DNA of 64,000 bases from Mesorhizobium sp. (lineage in GTDB: Bacteria; Pseudomonadota; Alphaproteobacteria; Rhizobiales; Rhizobiaceae), in assembly GCA_004020645.1 (NCBI GenBank), contig SAQL01000004.1, positions 62,001 through 126,000 on the forward strand, given 5' to 3'. The position numbers and the translations under genes were made by a program. Position 1 is the first letter of the stretch. Every line of letters starts with the position of its first letter. Below the pieces are notes generated by a model. The model was not told the origin of the DNA. It saw nothing but the letters and a program-made list of their open reading frames with translations, and did no database searches. Positions 19,693 to 28,241 of the stretch are shown here, one piece after another.

Positions 19693-21165
19693 CTACCGCG
19701 CGAGCCCAAAGATGGCGTCGCAGTCGAGGTGGGTTTCCAGCTCGGCTGCGACCTCGTCCAGTGCCCGTTCGACCTCGGCGCGATAATCGATGCCGCCGCC
19801 TTTGACGCCAAGGTTTTCCAGGAATTTCGCCCGAAAAGCGTCAGCGGAAAACAGCCCGTGCAGATAGGTGCCCGACACCTTTCCGTCGACTGAGACAGCG
19901 CCGTCAGCGGCGCCGTTGATGACGGCGGATGGCCGCAGCGTGTCCGGACCGGTGGTGCGGCCGAGGTGAATCTCATAGCCTTCGAGCGGCAGGTCGAACT
20001 GCGGCGAGCGCGCGCTGACATTGCGCACCGTCTTTTCCGGCTCCATCAGCGTTTCGACGTCGAGCAGGCCGAGCCCTTCCGTCTCGGTAACGCTGCCCTC
20101 GATGCCGTCGGGATCGCGCACGACACGGCCGAGCATCTGGAAGCCGCCACAGATGCCGACGACGTGGCCGCCGCGCTTGCGGTGGGCGACAAGGTCGCGG
20201 TCCCAGCCATTCTCGCGGAATCTCAGGAGATCGCCGATCGTCGACTTGGAACCGGGAATGACCACCAGCCCGGCATCCTCTGGCAAGTGCTGCCCGGGCG
20301 GCACGAACACCACCTCGACCTGAGGCTCGGCCTTGAGCGGGTCGAGATCGTCGAAATTGGCGATACGCGAAAGCATCGGCACCGCCACTTTCAACGCCCG
20401 CTTTTCGCCGGATACCAGGCGTTCGAGCACCACCGAATCTTCCGAGGGCAATCGCGCCGCCGCCTTCAGCCACGGCACGACGCCAAAGCAGCGCCAGCCG
20501 GTGACGCTTTCGATCGCCTTGATGCCATCATCGAACAGCGAGACATCGCCGCGGAACTTGTTGATGAGATAGCCGACGATCATGCGCCGGTCCTCTTCCG
20601 GCAGGATCAGATGGGTGCCGGCGATCGAGGCGATGACGCCACCGCGATCGATGTCGCCGACCAGGACAACCGGCACATCGGCACGCGTGGCAAAGCCCAT
20701 ATTGGCAATGTCGCGGCTTCTGAGATTGATCTCGGCCGGCGAGCCGGCGCCTTCGACGATGACGAGGTCGGCGCCCTCGCCGACCTTGCCCCAGGAGTCC
20801 AGCACGGCATCCATCAGCCGCCCCTTCAGCGCCTGGTAGTCGCGCGCCCGCGCCTCGCCGAACACCTTGCCCTGCACCACAACTTGCGCGCCGACATCGG
20901 TCTGCGGCTTGAGCAGCACCGGGTTCATGTGGACGGAGGGCACAACGCCACAGGCGATCGCCTGCAGCCATTGGGCTCGGCCAATCTCTCCGCCGCCGGA
21001 GTTGTCACCCGGAGTGTCGGCGACGGCGGCGTTGTTCGACATGTTCTGCGGCTTGAACGGCCGTACCTTCAGCCCACGGTTCCTCGCCGCGCGGCACAGG
21101 CCCGCCACCAGCACAGTCTTGCCGACATCGGAGCCCGTGCCCTGCAGCATGATTGCTCTGGCCAT
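19693..21165 (-). CDS. cobQ: cobyric acid synthase
   Basis: The 490-residue amidotransferase adds four amide groups to adenosylcobyrinic acid a,c-diamide, using ATP and glutamine. The N-terminal domain (residues 1-240) starts MARAIMLQGTGSDVGKT, a P-loop variant, followed by KPQNMSNNAAV. The class I glutaminase-like domain (about 255-440) has the nucleophile Cys in VVGICGGFQMLG. Length and motifs are standard. The start codon shares one base with the stop of the upstream cupin gene (TAATG), so the two are translationally coupled. The product supports cobalamin needed by the corrinoid methyltransferases at 54-57 kb. Confidence 0.95.
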   Translation of the reverse strand: MARAIMLQGTGSDVGKTVLVAGLCRAARNRGLKVRPFKPQNMSNNAAVADTPGDNSGGGEIGRAQWLQAIACGVVPSVHMNPVLLKPQTDVGAQVVVQGKVFGEARARDYQALKGRLMDAVLDSWGKVGEGADLVIVEGAGSPAEINLRSRDIANMGFATRADVPVVLVGDIDRGGVIASIAGTHLILPEEDRRMIVGYLINKFRGDVSLFDDGIKAIESVTGWRCFGVVPWLKAAARLPSEDSVVLERLVSGEKRALKVAVPMLSRIANFDDLDPLKAEPQVEVVFVPPGQHLPEDAGLVVIPGSKSTIGDLLRFRENGWDRDLVAHRKRGGHVVGICGGFQMLGRVVRDPDGIEGSVTETEGLGLLDVETLMEPEKTVRNVSARSPQFDLPLEGYEIHLGRTTGPDTLRPSAVINGAADGAVSVDGKVSGTYLHGLFSADAFRAKFLENLGVKGGGIDYRAEVERALDEVAAELETHLDCDAIFGLAR

Positions 21166-21779
21166 TAATTCCTGCCCTGTGAAACGCTGCCGGTGATGGT
21201 GGATTTCGCCGCCAGCGGCCCGCCGCGCCAGATGTAGAGCGCCAGCAGCGGCTCCTTGCCGGTGCGCATGGCGTGACTGATATCAGACGCATGGTGGATC
21301 ACCTCACCCGCCTCGCGCCTGCGAAATTCGCCTTCGCCCATGCGCCATTCGGTGCCGCCGGTCAACGGGATATAGATCTCCTCGGCGACGTGGTGATGAT
21401 CGGGATAGACGATATCAGGTCCGAGGATCAGCAAACCGGCCGCGACCTCGTCGTTGACGAAATGGCCGCGCGTACCGAAGACCTCCAGCCAGCCGTAATT
21501 GTCGATGAACGTCTTGCCGAAATCCGCCTCGCTGTAGGTCTGGCCCCAGCGCAGTTCGCCGCGATGCTTTGCAAGCAGCCGTGCCAGCGGCCTGGCACCT
21601 GCCGGAGCGAGCTCGACGATACGATCGAGCTGGCACAGGCAAGCAAGCGGATGCGGCTCGAGCGGACGCGCCGGCATGGCCCAGCTGATCTGGGCCACCG
21701 CGTCGCGCACCAGCGCATCATCGAACGTCTCGATAGTGGCATGGAAGCGTTCGAGCAGTTCATCGAAATTTGTTGTCAC
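21165..21779 (-). CDS. DMSP-lyase-family cupin protein (DddQ/DddL-like)
   Basis: The 204-residue product looks like the cupin DMSP lyase family. His130, Glu134 and Tyr136 in DHHHVAEEIY are spaced as the reported metal ligands and catalytic tyrosine of DddQ, and His169 (in DISHAM) is a good match for the distal ligand. I recall that spacing from the literature and did not check it. Such enzymes cleave dimethylsulfoniopropionate to dimethyl sulfide and acrylate, but many non-marine relatives have unknown substrates. The GTG at 21779 is preceded by GGAG at 6 bases and gives the usual length. A TTG at 21890 would add 37 unlikely residues. It is coupled to cobQ and divergent from the acyl-CoA dehydrogenase gene. 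Confidence 0.7.
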   Translation of the reverse strand: MTTNFDELLERFHATIETFDDALVRDAVAQISWAMPARPLEPHPLACLCQLDRIVELAPAGARPLARLLAKHRGELRWGQTYSEADFGKTFIDNYGWLEVFGTRGHFVNDEVAAGLLILGPDIVYPDHHHVAEEIYIPLTGGTEWRMGEGEFRRREAGEVIHHASDISHAMRTGKEPLLALYIWRGGPLAAKSTITGSVSQGRN

Positions 21780-21931
21780 GCCCTGCTCCAAACACGTATT
21801 CGCGCACAGCCGCTCCCCAGATGGTTGGATGCAGATGGTCGGCTTGCGCGGCGGCATCATTGGTCTAGATTGGATGGCGCGCAAAGCCAAAAACGACAGG
21901 CCAGCAGGCCGAAGACATCAGGGAGCACGTT

Positions 21932-23098
21932 ATGGACGCCGCTGTCGATGCGGGCACCAGCCAGTTCGAACTCAACGAGGACCAGCGCGCCATCCAGGAG
22001 ATGGCCGAGGCCTTCGCTGCCGATCGTGTGGCGCCGAACGCGCTCGACTGGGACCGCAACAAGCATTTTCCGGCCGACGTGATCCGCGAGACGGGGCCAC
22101 TCGGCCTCGGCGGCATCTATGTCAGCGACGATGTCGGCGGCTCAGCGCTCGGCCGGCTCGACGCGGTGCTGATCTTCGAGGCGCTTTCGCGCGCCGATCC
22201 GGCCTTTTCATCCTTCATCTCAATCCACAACATGGTGGCTTCGATGATCGACCGCTTCGGCAGCGACGAGCAGCGCCAGCTCTTCCTGCCGAAGCTGACC
22301 TCGATGGAATGGCTGGCCAGTTATTGCCTGACCGAGCCGGGTTCCGGATCGGATGCGGCGGCGCTGAAGACGCGCGCGGTGAAGAGCGGCGGCGACTATG
22401 TGCTGAACGGCGTCAAGCAGTTCATCTCGGGTGCCGGCGACAGCGACCTCTACATCGTCATGGCTCGCACCGGCGCCGACGGGCCGAAGGGCATTTCCAC
22501 CTTCGTCGTGCCGAAGGATGCGCCCGGCCTGTCCTTCGGCGCCAACGAGCACAAGATGGGCTGGCACATGCAGTCGACCCGCCAGGTCGTCTTCGAGGAC
22601 TGCAAGGTGCCGGCGCAGAACCTGCTCTCGGCCGAAGGCGCCGGCTTCGGCATCGCCATGGCCGGGCTCGACGGCGGCCGGCTCAACATCGCCGCCTGTT
22701 CGCTGGGCGGGGCGCAATCGGCGCTCGACAAGGCGCTGTCCTACACCGCGGAGCGCAAGGCCTTCGGCGCCAAGATCAACCAGTTCCAGGCGCTGCAATT
22801 CAAGCTCGCCGACATGGAGACCGAGCTGCAGGCGGCACGGATCTTCCTCTACGCCGCCGCCTCGAAGCTCGACCGCAAGGCGCCGGACGCCTCGAAATGG
22901 TCGGCGATGGCCAAGCGCTTCGTCACCGACATCGGCTTCAACGTCGCCAACGATGCGCTGCAACTGCATGGCGGCTACGGCTATCTGCACGACTACGGCA
23001 TCGAGAAGCTGGTCCGGGATTTGCGCGTACACCAGATCCTCGAAGGCACCAACGAGATCATGCGTGTCATCATCGCACGTGCCGTGATCGGACGGTAA
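21932..23098 (+). CDS. acyl-CoA dehydrogenase (isobutyryl-CoA dehydrogenase-like)
   Basis: The 388-residue FAD enzyme has the full acyl-CoA dehydrogenase pattern: YCLTEPGSGSDAAALKTRA, FVVPKDAPGLSFG, ERKAFGAKINQFQALQFKLADM and the C-terminal LEGTNEIMRVIIAR. Glu in EGTNEIM is the position of the catalytic base in most members. Together with the 3-hydroxyisobutyrate dehydrogenase gene 95 bases downstream it points to valine catabolism (isobutyryl-CoA to methacrylyl-CoA). The start at 21932 follows GGGAG. The divergent neighbour is the DMSP-lyase-like cupin, so an acryloyl-type substrate is an alternative worth noting. Confidence 0.88.
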   Translation: MDAAVDAGTSQFELNEDQRAIQEMAEAFAADRVAPNALDWDRNKHFPADVIRETGPLGLGGIYVSDDVGGSALGRLDAVLIFEALSRADPAFSSFISIHNMVASMIDRFGSDEQRQLFLPKLTSMEWLASYCLTEPGSGSDAAALKTRAVKSGGDYVLNGVKQFISGAGDSDLYIVMARTGADGPKGISTFVVPKDAPGLSFGANEHKMGWHMQSTRQVVFEDCKVPAQNLLSAEGAGFGIAMAGLDGGRLNIAACSLGGAQSALDKALSYTAERKAFGAKINQFQALQFKLADMETELQAARIFLYAAASKLDRKAPDASKWSAMAKRFVTDIGFNVANDALQLHGGYGYLHDYGIEKLVRDLRVHQILEGTNEIMRVIIARAVIGR

Positions 23099-23193
23099 GA
23101 CCGAGGACATCGGAAAAATGCTTCGCCAACTTATTAGCAAACTTGCGCCCGAATAGGCTGCCTACTGCCTTACCCAAACCACGGAGTGCCATT

Positions 23194-24078
23194 ATGACCA
23201 CCATCGCCTTCATCGGCCTCGGCAATATGGGCAACCCGATGGCCGCCAATCTCGTCAAGGCGGGATATGCAGTGCACGGCTTCGATCTGATGCCGGAAAA
23301 TCTCGTCATCGCCAGGGACCATGGCGTCGTCGTCATGGCCAATGCGGTTGCCGCGGTGAAGGAGGCCGATGTGGTCATCACCATGCTGCCGGCCGGCAAG
23401 CACGTCCTGTCGGTCCACGAGGACATCGCGCCCAAGGCGAAAAAAGGCGCCCTGTTGATCGATTCCTCGACAATCGACGTCGAATCGGCACGAAAAGCCC
23501 ACGCCATTGCCGCCAAACATAAGCTGCTGTCGATCGACGCGCCGGTTTCCGGCGGCACCGGCGGCGCCACCGCCGGCACGCTGACCTTCATGGCCGGCGG
23601 CTCGAAGGAAGCCTTCGCCAAAGCCGAACCAATCCTCAAGCCGATGGCCGGCCGTATCGTCCATTGCGGCGACGACGGCGCCGGACAGGCGGCAAAGATC
23701 TGCAACAACATGATACTAGGCATTTCGATGATCGGTGTTGCCGAAGCCTTCGTTCTGGCCGAAAAGCTCGGCCTGTCGCATCAGGCGCTGTTCGACGTCG
23801 CCTCGACCTCGTCAGGCCAGTGCTGGTCGCTGACCACCTACTGCCCGGTGCCCGGCCCGGTGCCGACATCGCCGGCCAACAATGGCTACAGGCCGGGGTT
23901 TGCCGCAGCACTGATGCTGAAGGACCTAAAACTGTCGCAGGAAGCCGCGCAAAGCGCCGGTGCGGTGACGCCGCTGGGCGCCGAAGCCGCCCAGCTTTAT
24001 GCGTTGTTCAATGCCCAGGGCCATGCCGCTGCCGATTTTTCCGGGATCATAAATTTCCTGCGCGGTACCCCGGCGTAA
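23194..24078 (+). CDS. mmsB: 3-hydroxyisobutyrate dehydrogenase
   Basis: The 294-residue NAD(P)-dependent enzyme oxidises 3-hydroxyisobutyrate to methylmalonate semialdehyde. The Rossmann motif GLGNMGNPMA is at residues 8-17. The substrate-binding DAPVSGGTGGATAGTL and the catalytic lysine region GAGQAAKICNNMILG are present. The start at 23194 follows GGAG; the long frame upstream of it is a shadow of the acyl-CoA dehydrogenase gene. It probably forms an operon with that gene. Its stop codon lies at the very edge of a palindromic repeat. Confidence 0.9.
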   Translation: MTTIAFIGLGNMGNPMAANLVKAGYAVHGFDLMPENLVIARDHGVVVMANAVAAVKEADVVITMLPAGKHVLSVHEDIAPKAKKGALLIDSSTIDVESARKAHAIAAKHKLLSIDAPVSGGTGGATAGTLTFMAGGSKEAFAKAEPILKPMAGRIVHCGDDGAGQAAKICNNMILGISMIGVAEAFVLAEKLGLSHQALFDVASTSSGQCWSLTTYCPVPGPVPTSPANNGYRPGFAAALMLKDLKLSQEAAQSAGAVTPLGAEAAQLYALFNAQGHAAADFSGIINFLRGTPA

Positions 24079-24188
24079 TGCATGTCGCCCAAAAGCTCGC
24101 CCTCGGCTTGACCCAAGGGTGCGCGGCGGTTTTGGGACAATGACATGCATAAAAACAGAACTTAAAGCATCTGACGCGCCGCGCTTTA
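24078..24188 (-). repeat. palindromic intergenic repeat, family A copy 3 with insertion
   Basis: This is the same unit as at 10819 and 16686 in the orientation of the second: ATGCATGTCG at the left, TGACATGCAT, an A-rich linker, then a GC hairpin. It carries an extra segment of about 24 bases in the stem, around CCTCGGCTTGACCCAAGGG (24101-24119). That segment resembles the loop of the different repeat at 40770-40855. The first base is the last base of the mmsB stop codon. Confidence 0.75.
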
Positions 24189-24233
24189 AGCCTCGAACTC
24201 GACGGGCCTTTCGATTTCCCGGCAAAAGAAACA

Positions 24234-24436
24234 TTGCAAATTTAGATTTGCTTAAACTATCGATAACCACCCGGTAACGATGTTCCTGTAGAACGGGATG
24301 CGAGGCGGCATATCGCATCCGCCCGGCGCTCCGGATCAGGTCTCGCGTACCGGAGCCCGTAAGTTTCGCAAGTGTTCTGGTAGCGAAGCGCCATGCGTAT
24401 CTGGCAAAGCCGCGTTCCCGATGGAGCGCGGTTTTT
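24234..24436 (+). ncRNA. candidate structured small RNA with terminator
   Basis: Four hairpins follow one another: GGATGCG/CGCATCC (24296-24320), a stem built on CTCCGG/CCGGAG with flanking GG/CC (24325-24358), TTCGC/GCGAA (24365-24387), and a terminator CCGCG/CGCGG followed by TTTTT (24410-24436). An AT-rich stretch just upstream contains TTGCAA (24234) and CTATCG (24257) spaced 17 bases apart, a plausible promoter. There is no credible open frame. I do not recognise the RNA family, so the boundaries are approximate. Confidence 0.5.
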
Positions 24437-24522
24437 GCGTTTCGCAATCTTCAAGGACAGTGAGACGATTTCGCCCTGGTGCGTCTCCGGATGATTGCGA
24501 CTCTGATCTCGCCAGGAGGTCG

Positions 24523-24888
24523 CTATAGCAAGAACCCGGTCATCCATTCCGCGCTGTAGAATCCTGCGGCAAGAATGATAGCGATGGCAACCAGTCCGGT
24601 CCAAATACCCCGCATAGCGAAGGGCGACAAAATAGCCATTGCGAGGATACCAACCCGGACCAATGCTGATCTCAGATAGATTTCCTTGTTCGCATAGTTC
24701 CAGGAGCCGCCCTCCCTCGGTCCCTCCGTCATTCCCCAAGGATAGCACCGCTGCGCAGCCGGTGGTGGCCAGCATGCGGCCGCCTTCGAAGCTTCCAGAT
24801 AGTCAAGGACGAGCAACAGGAGGAAAGCGCAAAGAGACGCTTGGACTACCATTTCAATGAGGCTGGGCTTGCGGACCATCATGGCCAT
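24523..24888 (-). CDS. small hypothetical membrane protein
   Basis: The 121-residue product has hydrophobic segments at about residues 12-30, 78-92 and 95-113 and a hydrophilic, Cys- and Pro-containing loop between the first two (CWPPPAAQRCYPWGMTEG). The two Cys in that loop could form a disulfide if it is periplasmic. The start is uncertain: three ATG codons lie within the first 13 bases and none has a strong ribosome binding site. No family is recognised. Base composition is less GC-rich than its neighbours. Confidence 0.5.
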   Translation of the reverse strand: MAMMVRKPSLIEMVVQASLCAFLLLLVLDYLEASKAAACWPPPAAQRCYPWGMTEGPREGGSWNYANKEIYLRSALVRVGILAMAILSPFAMRGIWTGLVAIAIILAAGFYSAEWMTGFLL

Positions 24889-25093
24889 TACTGTATGTCG
24901 CCGCAGTTCCGCTTTCCACCCATGCCGGTCATGCCGAATTTATGAGTTCACGGCCTAACTCCTGAAGCTCATCATTCCAGTCGGCAAGATTGTCGACTGG
25001 CCACGAAGTGGCAGCAGATCAAGGAAGACTGCCAAGAAACGACGCCGACCGCATCCGCGCCGACGTGGAGATCAAGCGGCTTGAGCGGACATC

Positions 25094-27155
25094 ATGAAAC
25101 CTTCTGATTTCTACGCCGTTATCGCCGGTATGTCCGGGGCTAAATTCAAGCCGAAATCGGTCTCCAAATCACGCGATGCCGAGAAGTCGCGCCGGGAGAA
25201 GCAATCGACTGTGGAAGTCGCGTCTGAGGTCGTCGGCGCGGCCCCACCGCCGCTGGATCTCGTCGAACCCGATCCGGAGCTGACCCCTGAGGAGGCCGAG
25301 CAGGCGCGCAAGAGATATTTGCTGAGGCGTTTCTGGATCAGCGCGCGCGGTTACTGGGGCCGCGGAGGCGACAGGCTGGCTTGGCCGTACACGATCGGGT
25401 TGTTGGTCCTGATCGTCGTCAACGTCGGCTTCCAGTATGGGATCAATGTCTGGAATCGCGCAATTTTCGACGCCCTTGAGCAACGCGATGCTCGAACCGT
25501 CTATGTCCTGAGCGCCGTTTTCGTGCCGCTCGTGCTCGGAAGCGGAAGCCTTGTCGTTGCACAAGTCTTCCTTCGCATGACAATTCAGCGCCGCTGGCGT
25601 TCCTGGCTCACCACCGCGGTCATCGCGCGTTGGCTTGCAAGCGGCCGCTACTTTCAGTTGAACCTCGTCGGCGGCGATCACCAGAACCCCGAAGCCCGCA
25701 TCACGGAGGATTTGCGGATTGCCACCGAATCCCCGGTCGACTTCATCGCCGGTGTCATCAACGCGTTTCTGTCGGCCTCGACCTTCATCGTGGTGCTCTG
25801 GACGATCGGCGGGGCCCTGACCCTGACGATCGCAAGTTCGACGGTGACCATTCCCGGCTTTCTCGTCATCACCGCGGTATTGTATGCCGCGATCACATCC
25901 ACCTCGATGGCGGTCATTGGCCGCCATTTCGTCCACCTCTCCGAGGAAAAAAATCAGGCGGAAGCCGAATTCCGCTACACGCTGACGCGCGTGCGGGAAA
26001 ACGGCGAGAGTATCGCATTGCTCGGCGGCGAGGAGGAGGAGCGTAGCGGCATCGACAAGACGTTCGCCCATGTGCTCAGGCAATGGGCGCTCCTTACAGG
26101 TCAGCACATGCGCACAGCGCTGGTATCGCAGGGGGCGAGTCTGTTTGCGCCTGTCGTGCCGGTTTTGCTTTGCGCTCCAAAGTTTCTCGAAGGCAGCATG
26201 ACGCTTGGACAGGTCATGCAGGCTGCCTCTGCCTTTGCCATCGTGCAGGGCGCGTTCGGATGGCTGGTCGACAATTACCCCCGTCTCGCCAATTGGAACG
26301 CCTGTGCACGGCGCATCGCCTCGCTGATGATGTCGCTCGACGGGCTCGAGCGCGCGGAACAGAGCAACACTCTGGGACGCATAAGGCGCGGCGAAACTGC
26401 AGGCGATGCGATGCTCAGCCTGAACAATTTGTCCGTGTCGCTCGACGACGGCACCGCCGTGGTCAAGGAAACCAAGGTCGTAATCAAATCAGGCGAGCGG
26501 GTGCTCGTCGCCGGCGAATCCGGCTCAGGCAAGAGTACGCTGGTGCGGGCCGTCGCAGGTCTGTGGCCGTGGGGTGGCGGCAGCGTCAACATCCACGCCG
26601 ACAGACGGCTGTTCATGTTGCCGCAACGGCCTTATGTCCCCACCGGGACGCTTCGCCGCGCAGTCGCCTATCCAGGCGCCGCCGATCGCTGGACGCTGGA
26701 CAAGATCAAGGCTGCCCTCGACAAAGTCGGACTCGATTATCTGAACGACAAGCTCGACGACGACGCGCCATGGGACCAGACCTTGTCGGGTGGCGAAAAG
26801 CAGCGGCTCGCCTTCGCGCGTCTTCTGCTGCACAGCCCCGATATCATCGTGCTGGATGAAGCAACGTCAGCACTCGATGAAAAGAGCCAGGACAAGATGA
26901 TGGAGATGATCGTTCACGAATTGCCGAAGGTCACCATCATAAGCGTGGCGCATCGCGCCGAGCTGGAAGCCTTTCATAGCCGCAAAGATCACATTGGAGC
27001 GGCGCGAGGGCGGCGCGAAGCTCGTCAGCGATATCGATCTTGTCCAGCGCAAGAGAAGACGGAACTTGCTTGTGCGATTCATGGGGCGCCGGCGCGCCGT
27101 ACCGAAGCGCAGCACGACCTTGAGCAAAGCGGCGCTGCCCGAGACAAAAAAGTAA
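25094..27155 (+). pseudogene. SbmA/BacA- or YddA-like ABC exporter, frameshifted near C terminus
   Basis: The product has a hydrophilic N-terminal region (residues 1-85), an ABC_membrane_2 domain (about 90-370) and a nucleotide-binding domain with Walker A GESGSGKST, LSGGEKQR and VLDEATSALD. Such fused transporters carry peptides or cobalamin-like substrates across the inner membrane. The reading breaks after EAFHSRK: one extra A in AAA at 26984-26986 shifts the frame. Removing it restores a tail typical of the family (ITLERREGGAKLVSD...) and ends at TAA 27153-27155, giving 686 residues. Without correction the frame runs on to 27376 in non-coding sequence. All catalytic motifs precede the break, so the protein could still work. 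Confidence 0.75.
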
Positions 27156-27654
27156 ATCCGCCGGTCGGGCCTGGTGACAAGGCAGCAAGGAAGAGGTCGC
27201 GTCGAGCACACTGTGAACTAAGTGGCCCAAGAAAAAGTTGCTGGGGGTCTCTGCACCAGGCGACACAGCTTTCCTCATCGGAGCTGAAAGCCCGACGACC
27301 GCCTTTGGCAGTGCCTGCTCGTTTCGCTCGACGAAATAGACGGCAGAGAACCACTCACAGCCGAAATTCAAATTGAGGCACCTCGGATCACTTGTTGAAG
27401 TCGACGGGACCGCCGGCTCAGTCAACACAGCGGCTCTCGTTTGAAATTTCAGCGGCGTGGCGCGACCGGCCGAACGTCTTGTCAGGCTGGCAACTTCATT
27501 TGTATTCGAAGGCTCTCATCGAACGCATTTGCGGGTAATCGATGTGCCTGTTTGCTGGCCGCCGCCGGCCTTCGCATTCATTTTTTGATGGAACGTCGAC
27601 GAGCGATCAGATACTATCATTTTAGGAGTAAGTTATTATCAAAAAGATATCAAC
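27156..27654. other. intergenic stretch with decayed gene 3' end
   Basis: No intact gene is seen. At about 27374-27420 the minus strand resembles the C-terminal coding end found at 28118-28190 (…DCAGG…VDFNK, stop), but with an internal stop. The 50 bases before the HxlR gene are AT-rich with several GATA/TATC half-sites and probably hold its promoter and operator. Confidence 0.4.
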
Positions 27655-28101
27655 ATGAAGGATCTTTCGAACCAACCCTGTCTGATCGCTCGCAGTCTTG
27701 CCTTGGTAGGGGATGCATGGAGCATGCTGATCATGCGCGATGCGCATGCCGGGCTCAGTCGTTTCGACGAATTCCGCAAGAGCCTCGGTATAGCCCCGAC
27801 GATGCTGACCAGCCGGTTGGCAGCCCTGACGGAGGAAGGGCTGCTGGAGAGACGGCGATACTCCGAGCGGCCGCCGCGCGATGAATACGTGTTGACGCAG
27901 GCTGGTCAGGATCTGCTTCCAGTGCTGTTCTCACTCGTCGCTTGGGGAGGCAAGCACCGCGGTGGAGGCAATTTCACCCGGTTCTTTGACGCAGAGACAG
28001 GATCCGAAATCGACCCGATTAGCATCGACCGTTCGACCGGAGCGCCGATCGGCACCCGTCCCATTCAGATCGTTATGCCCAAGTCCACAACCAACGAGTA
28101 G
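27655..28101 (+). CDS. HxlR-family transcriptional regulator
   Basis: The 148-residue winged-helix DNA-binding protein has the HxlR domain at residues 8-100. It starts with CLIARSLALVGDAWSMLIMRDA, continues with RFDEFRKSLGIAPTMLTSRLAALTEEGLLERRRY and ends its core with DEYVLTQAGQDLLPVL. Cys9 lies where many HxlR sensors of quinone or aldehyde stress have a redox Cys. HxlR proteins usually repress themselves and a divergent or adjacent enzyme gene; none is evident here. It is flanked by two related remnants of another gene, suggesting a local rearrangement. Confidence 0.85.
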   Translation: MKDLSNQPCLIARSLALVGDAWSMLIMRDAHAGLSRFDEFRKSLGIAPTMLTSRLAALTEEGLLERRRYSERPPRDEYVLTQAGQDLLPVLFSLVAWGGKHRGGGNFTRFFDAETGSEIDPISIDRSTGAPIGTRPIQIVMPKSTTNE

Positions 28102-28117
28102 GTAGCGCGGTCTATCG

Positions 28118-28190
28118 GCCCTTCGGATCACTTATTGAAGTCGACGAGACACGCCCCGCCGGCGCAGTCGATGTAGACCGGCAGAATGCG
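28118..28190 (-). pseudogene. 3' remnant of an unidentified gene
   Basis: Read on the minus strand this segment encodes FECRILPVYIDCAGGACLVDFNK followed by TGA, with no start upstream, since a terminator hairpin lies at 28200-28230. A degraded copy of the last 45 bases is present at about 27374-27420, on the other side of the HxlR gene. The family is not recognised. Confidence 0.35.
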
Positions 28191-28196
28191 GCATTC

Positions 28197-28235
28197 AAAC
28201 GCCGGGCGTCCGGTTGCAGGACGCCCGGCGATCGT
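28197..28235 (-). terminator. rho-independent-type terminator of aminotransferase gene
   Basis: CGCCGGGCGTCC (28200-28211) and GGACGCCCGGCG (28219-28230) form a perfect 12-bp stem with a 7-base loop. On the minus strand it follows the aminotransferase stop by 11 bases and is followed by GTTTGAA, so the U-tract is short. Confidence 0.7.
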
Positions 28236-28241
28236 TCTGCC

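Noticed and set aside
24298..24528. 76-residue open frame over the candidate RNA
   Set aside because: It has no ribosome binding site, and the sequence is better explained by the four hairpins.
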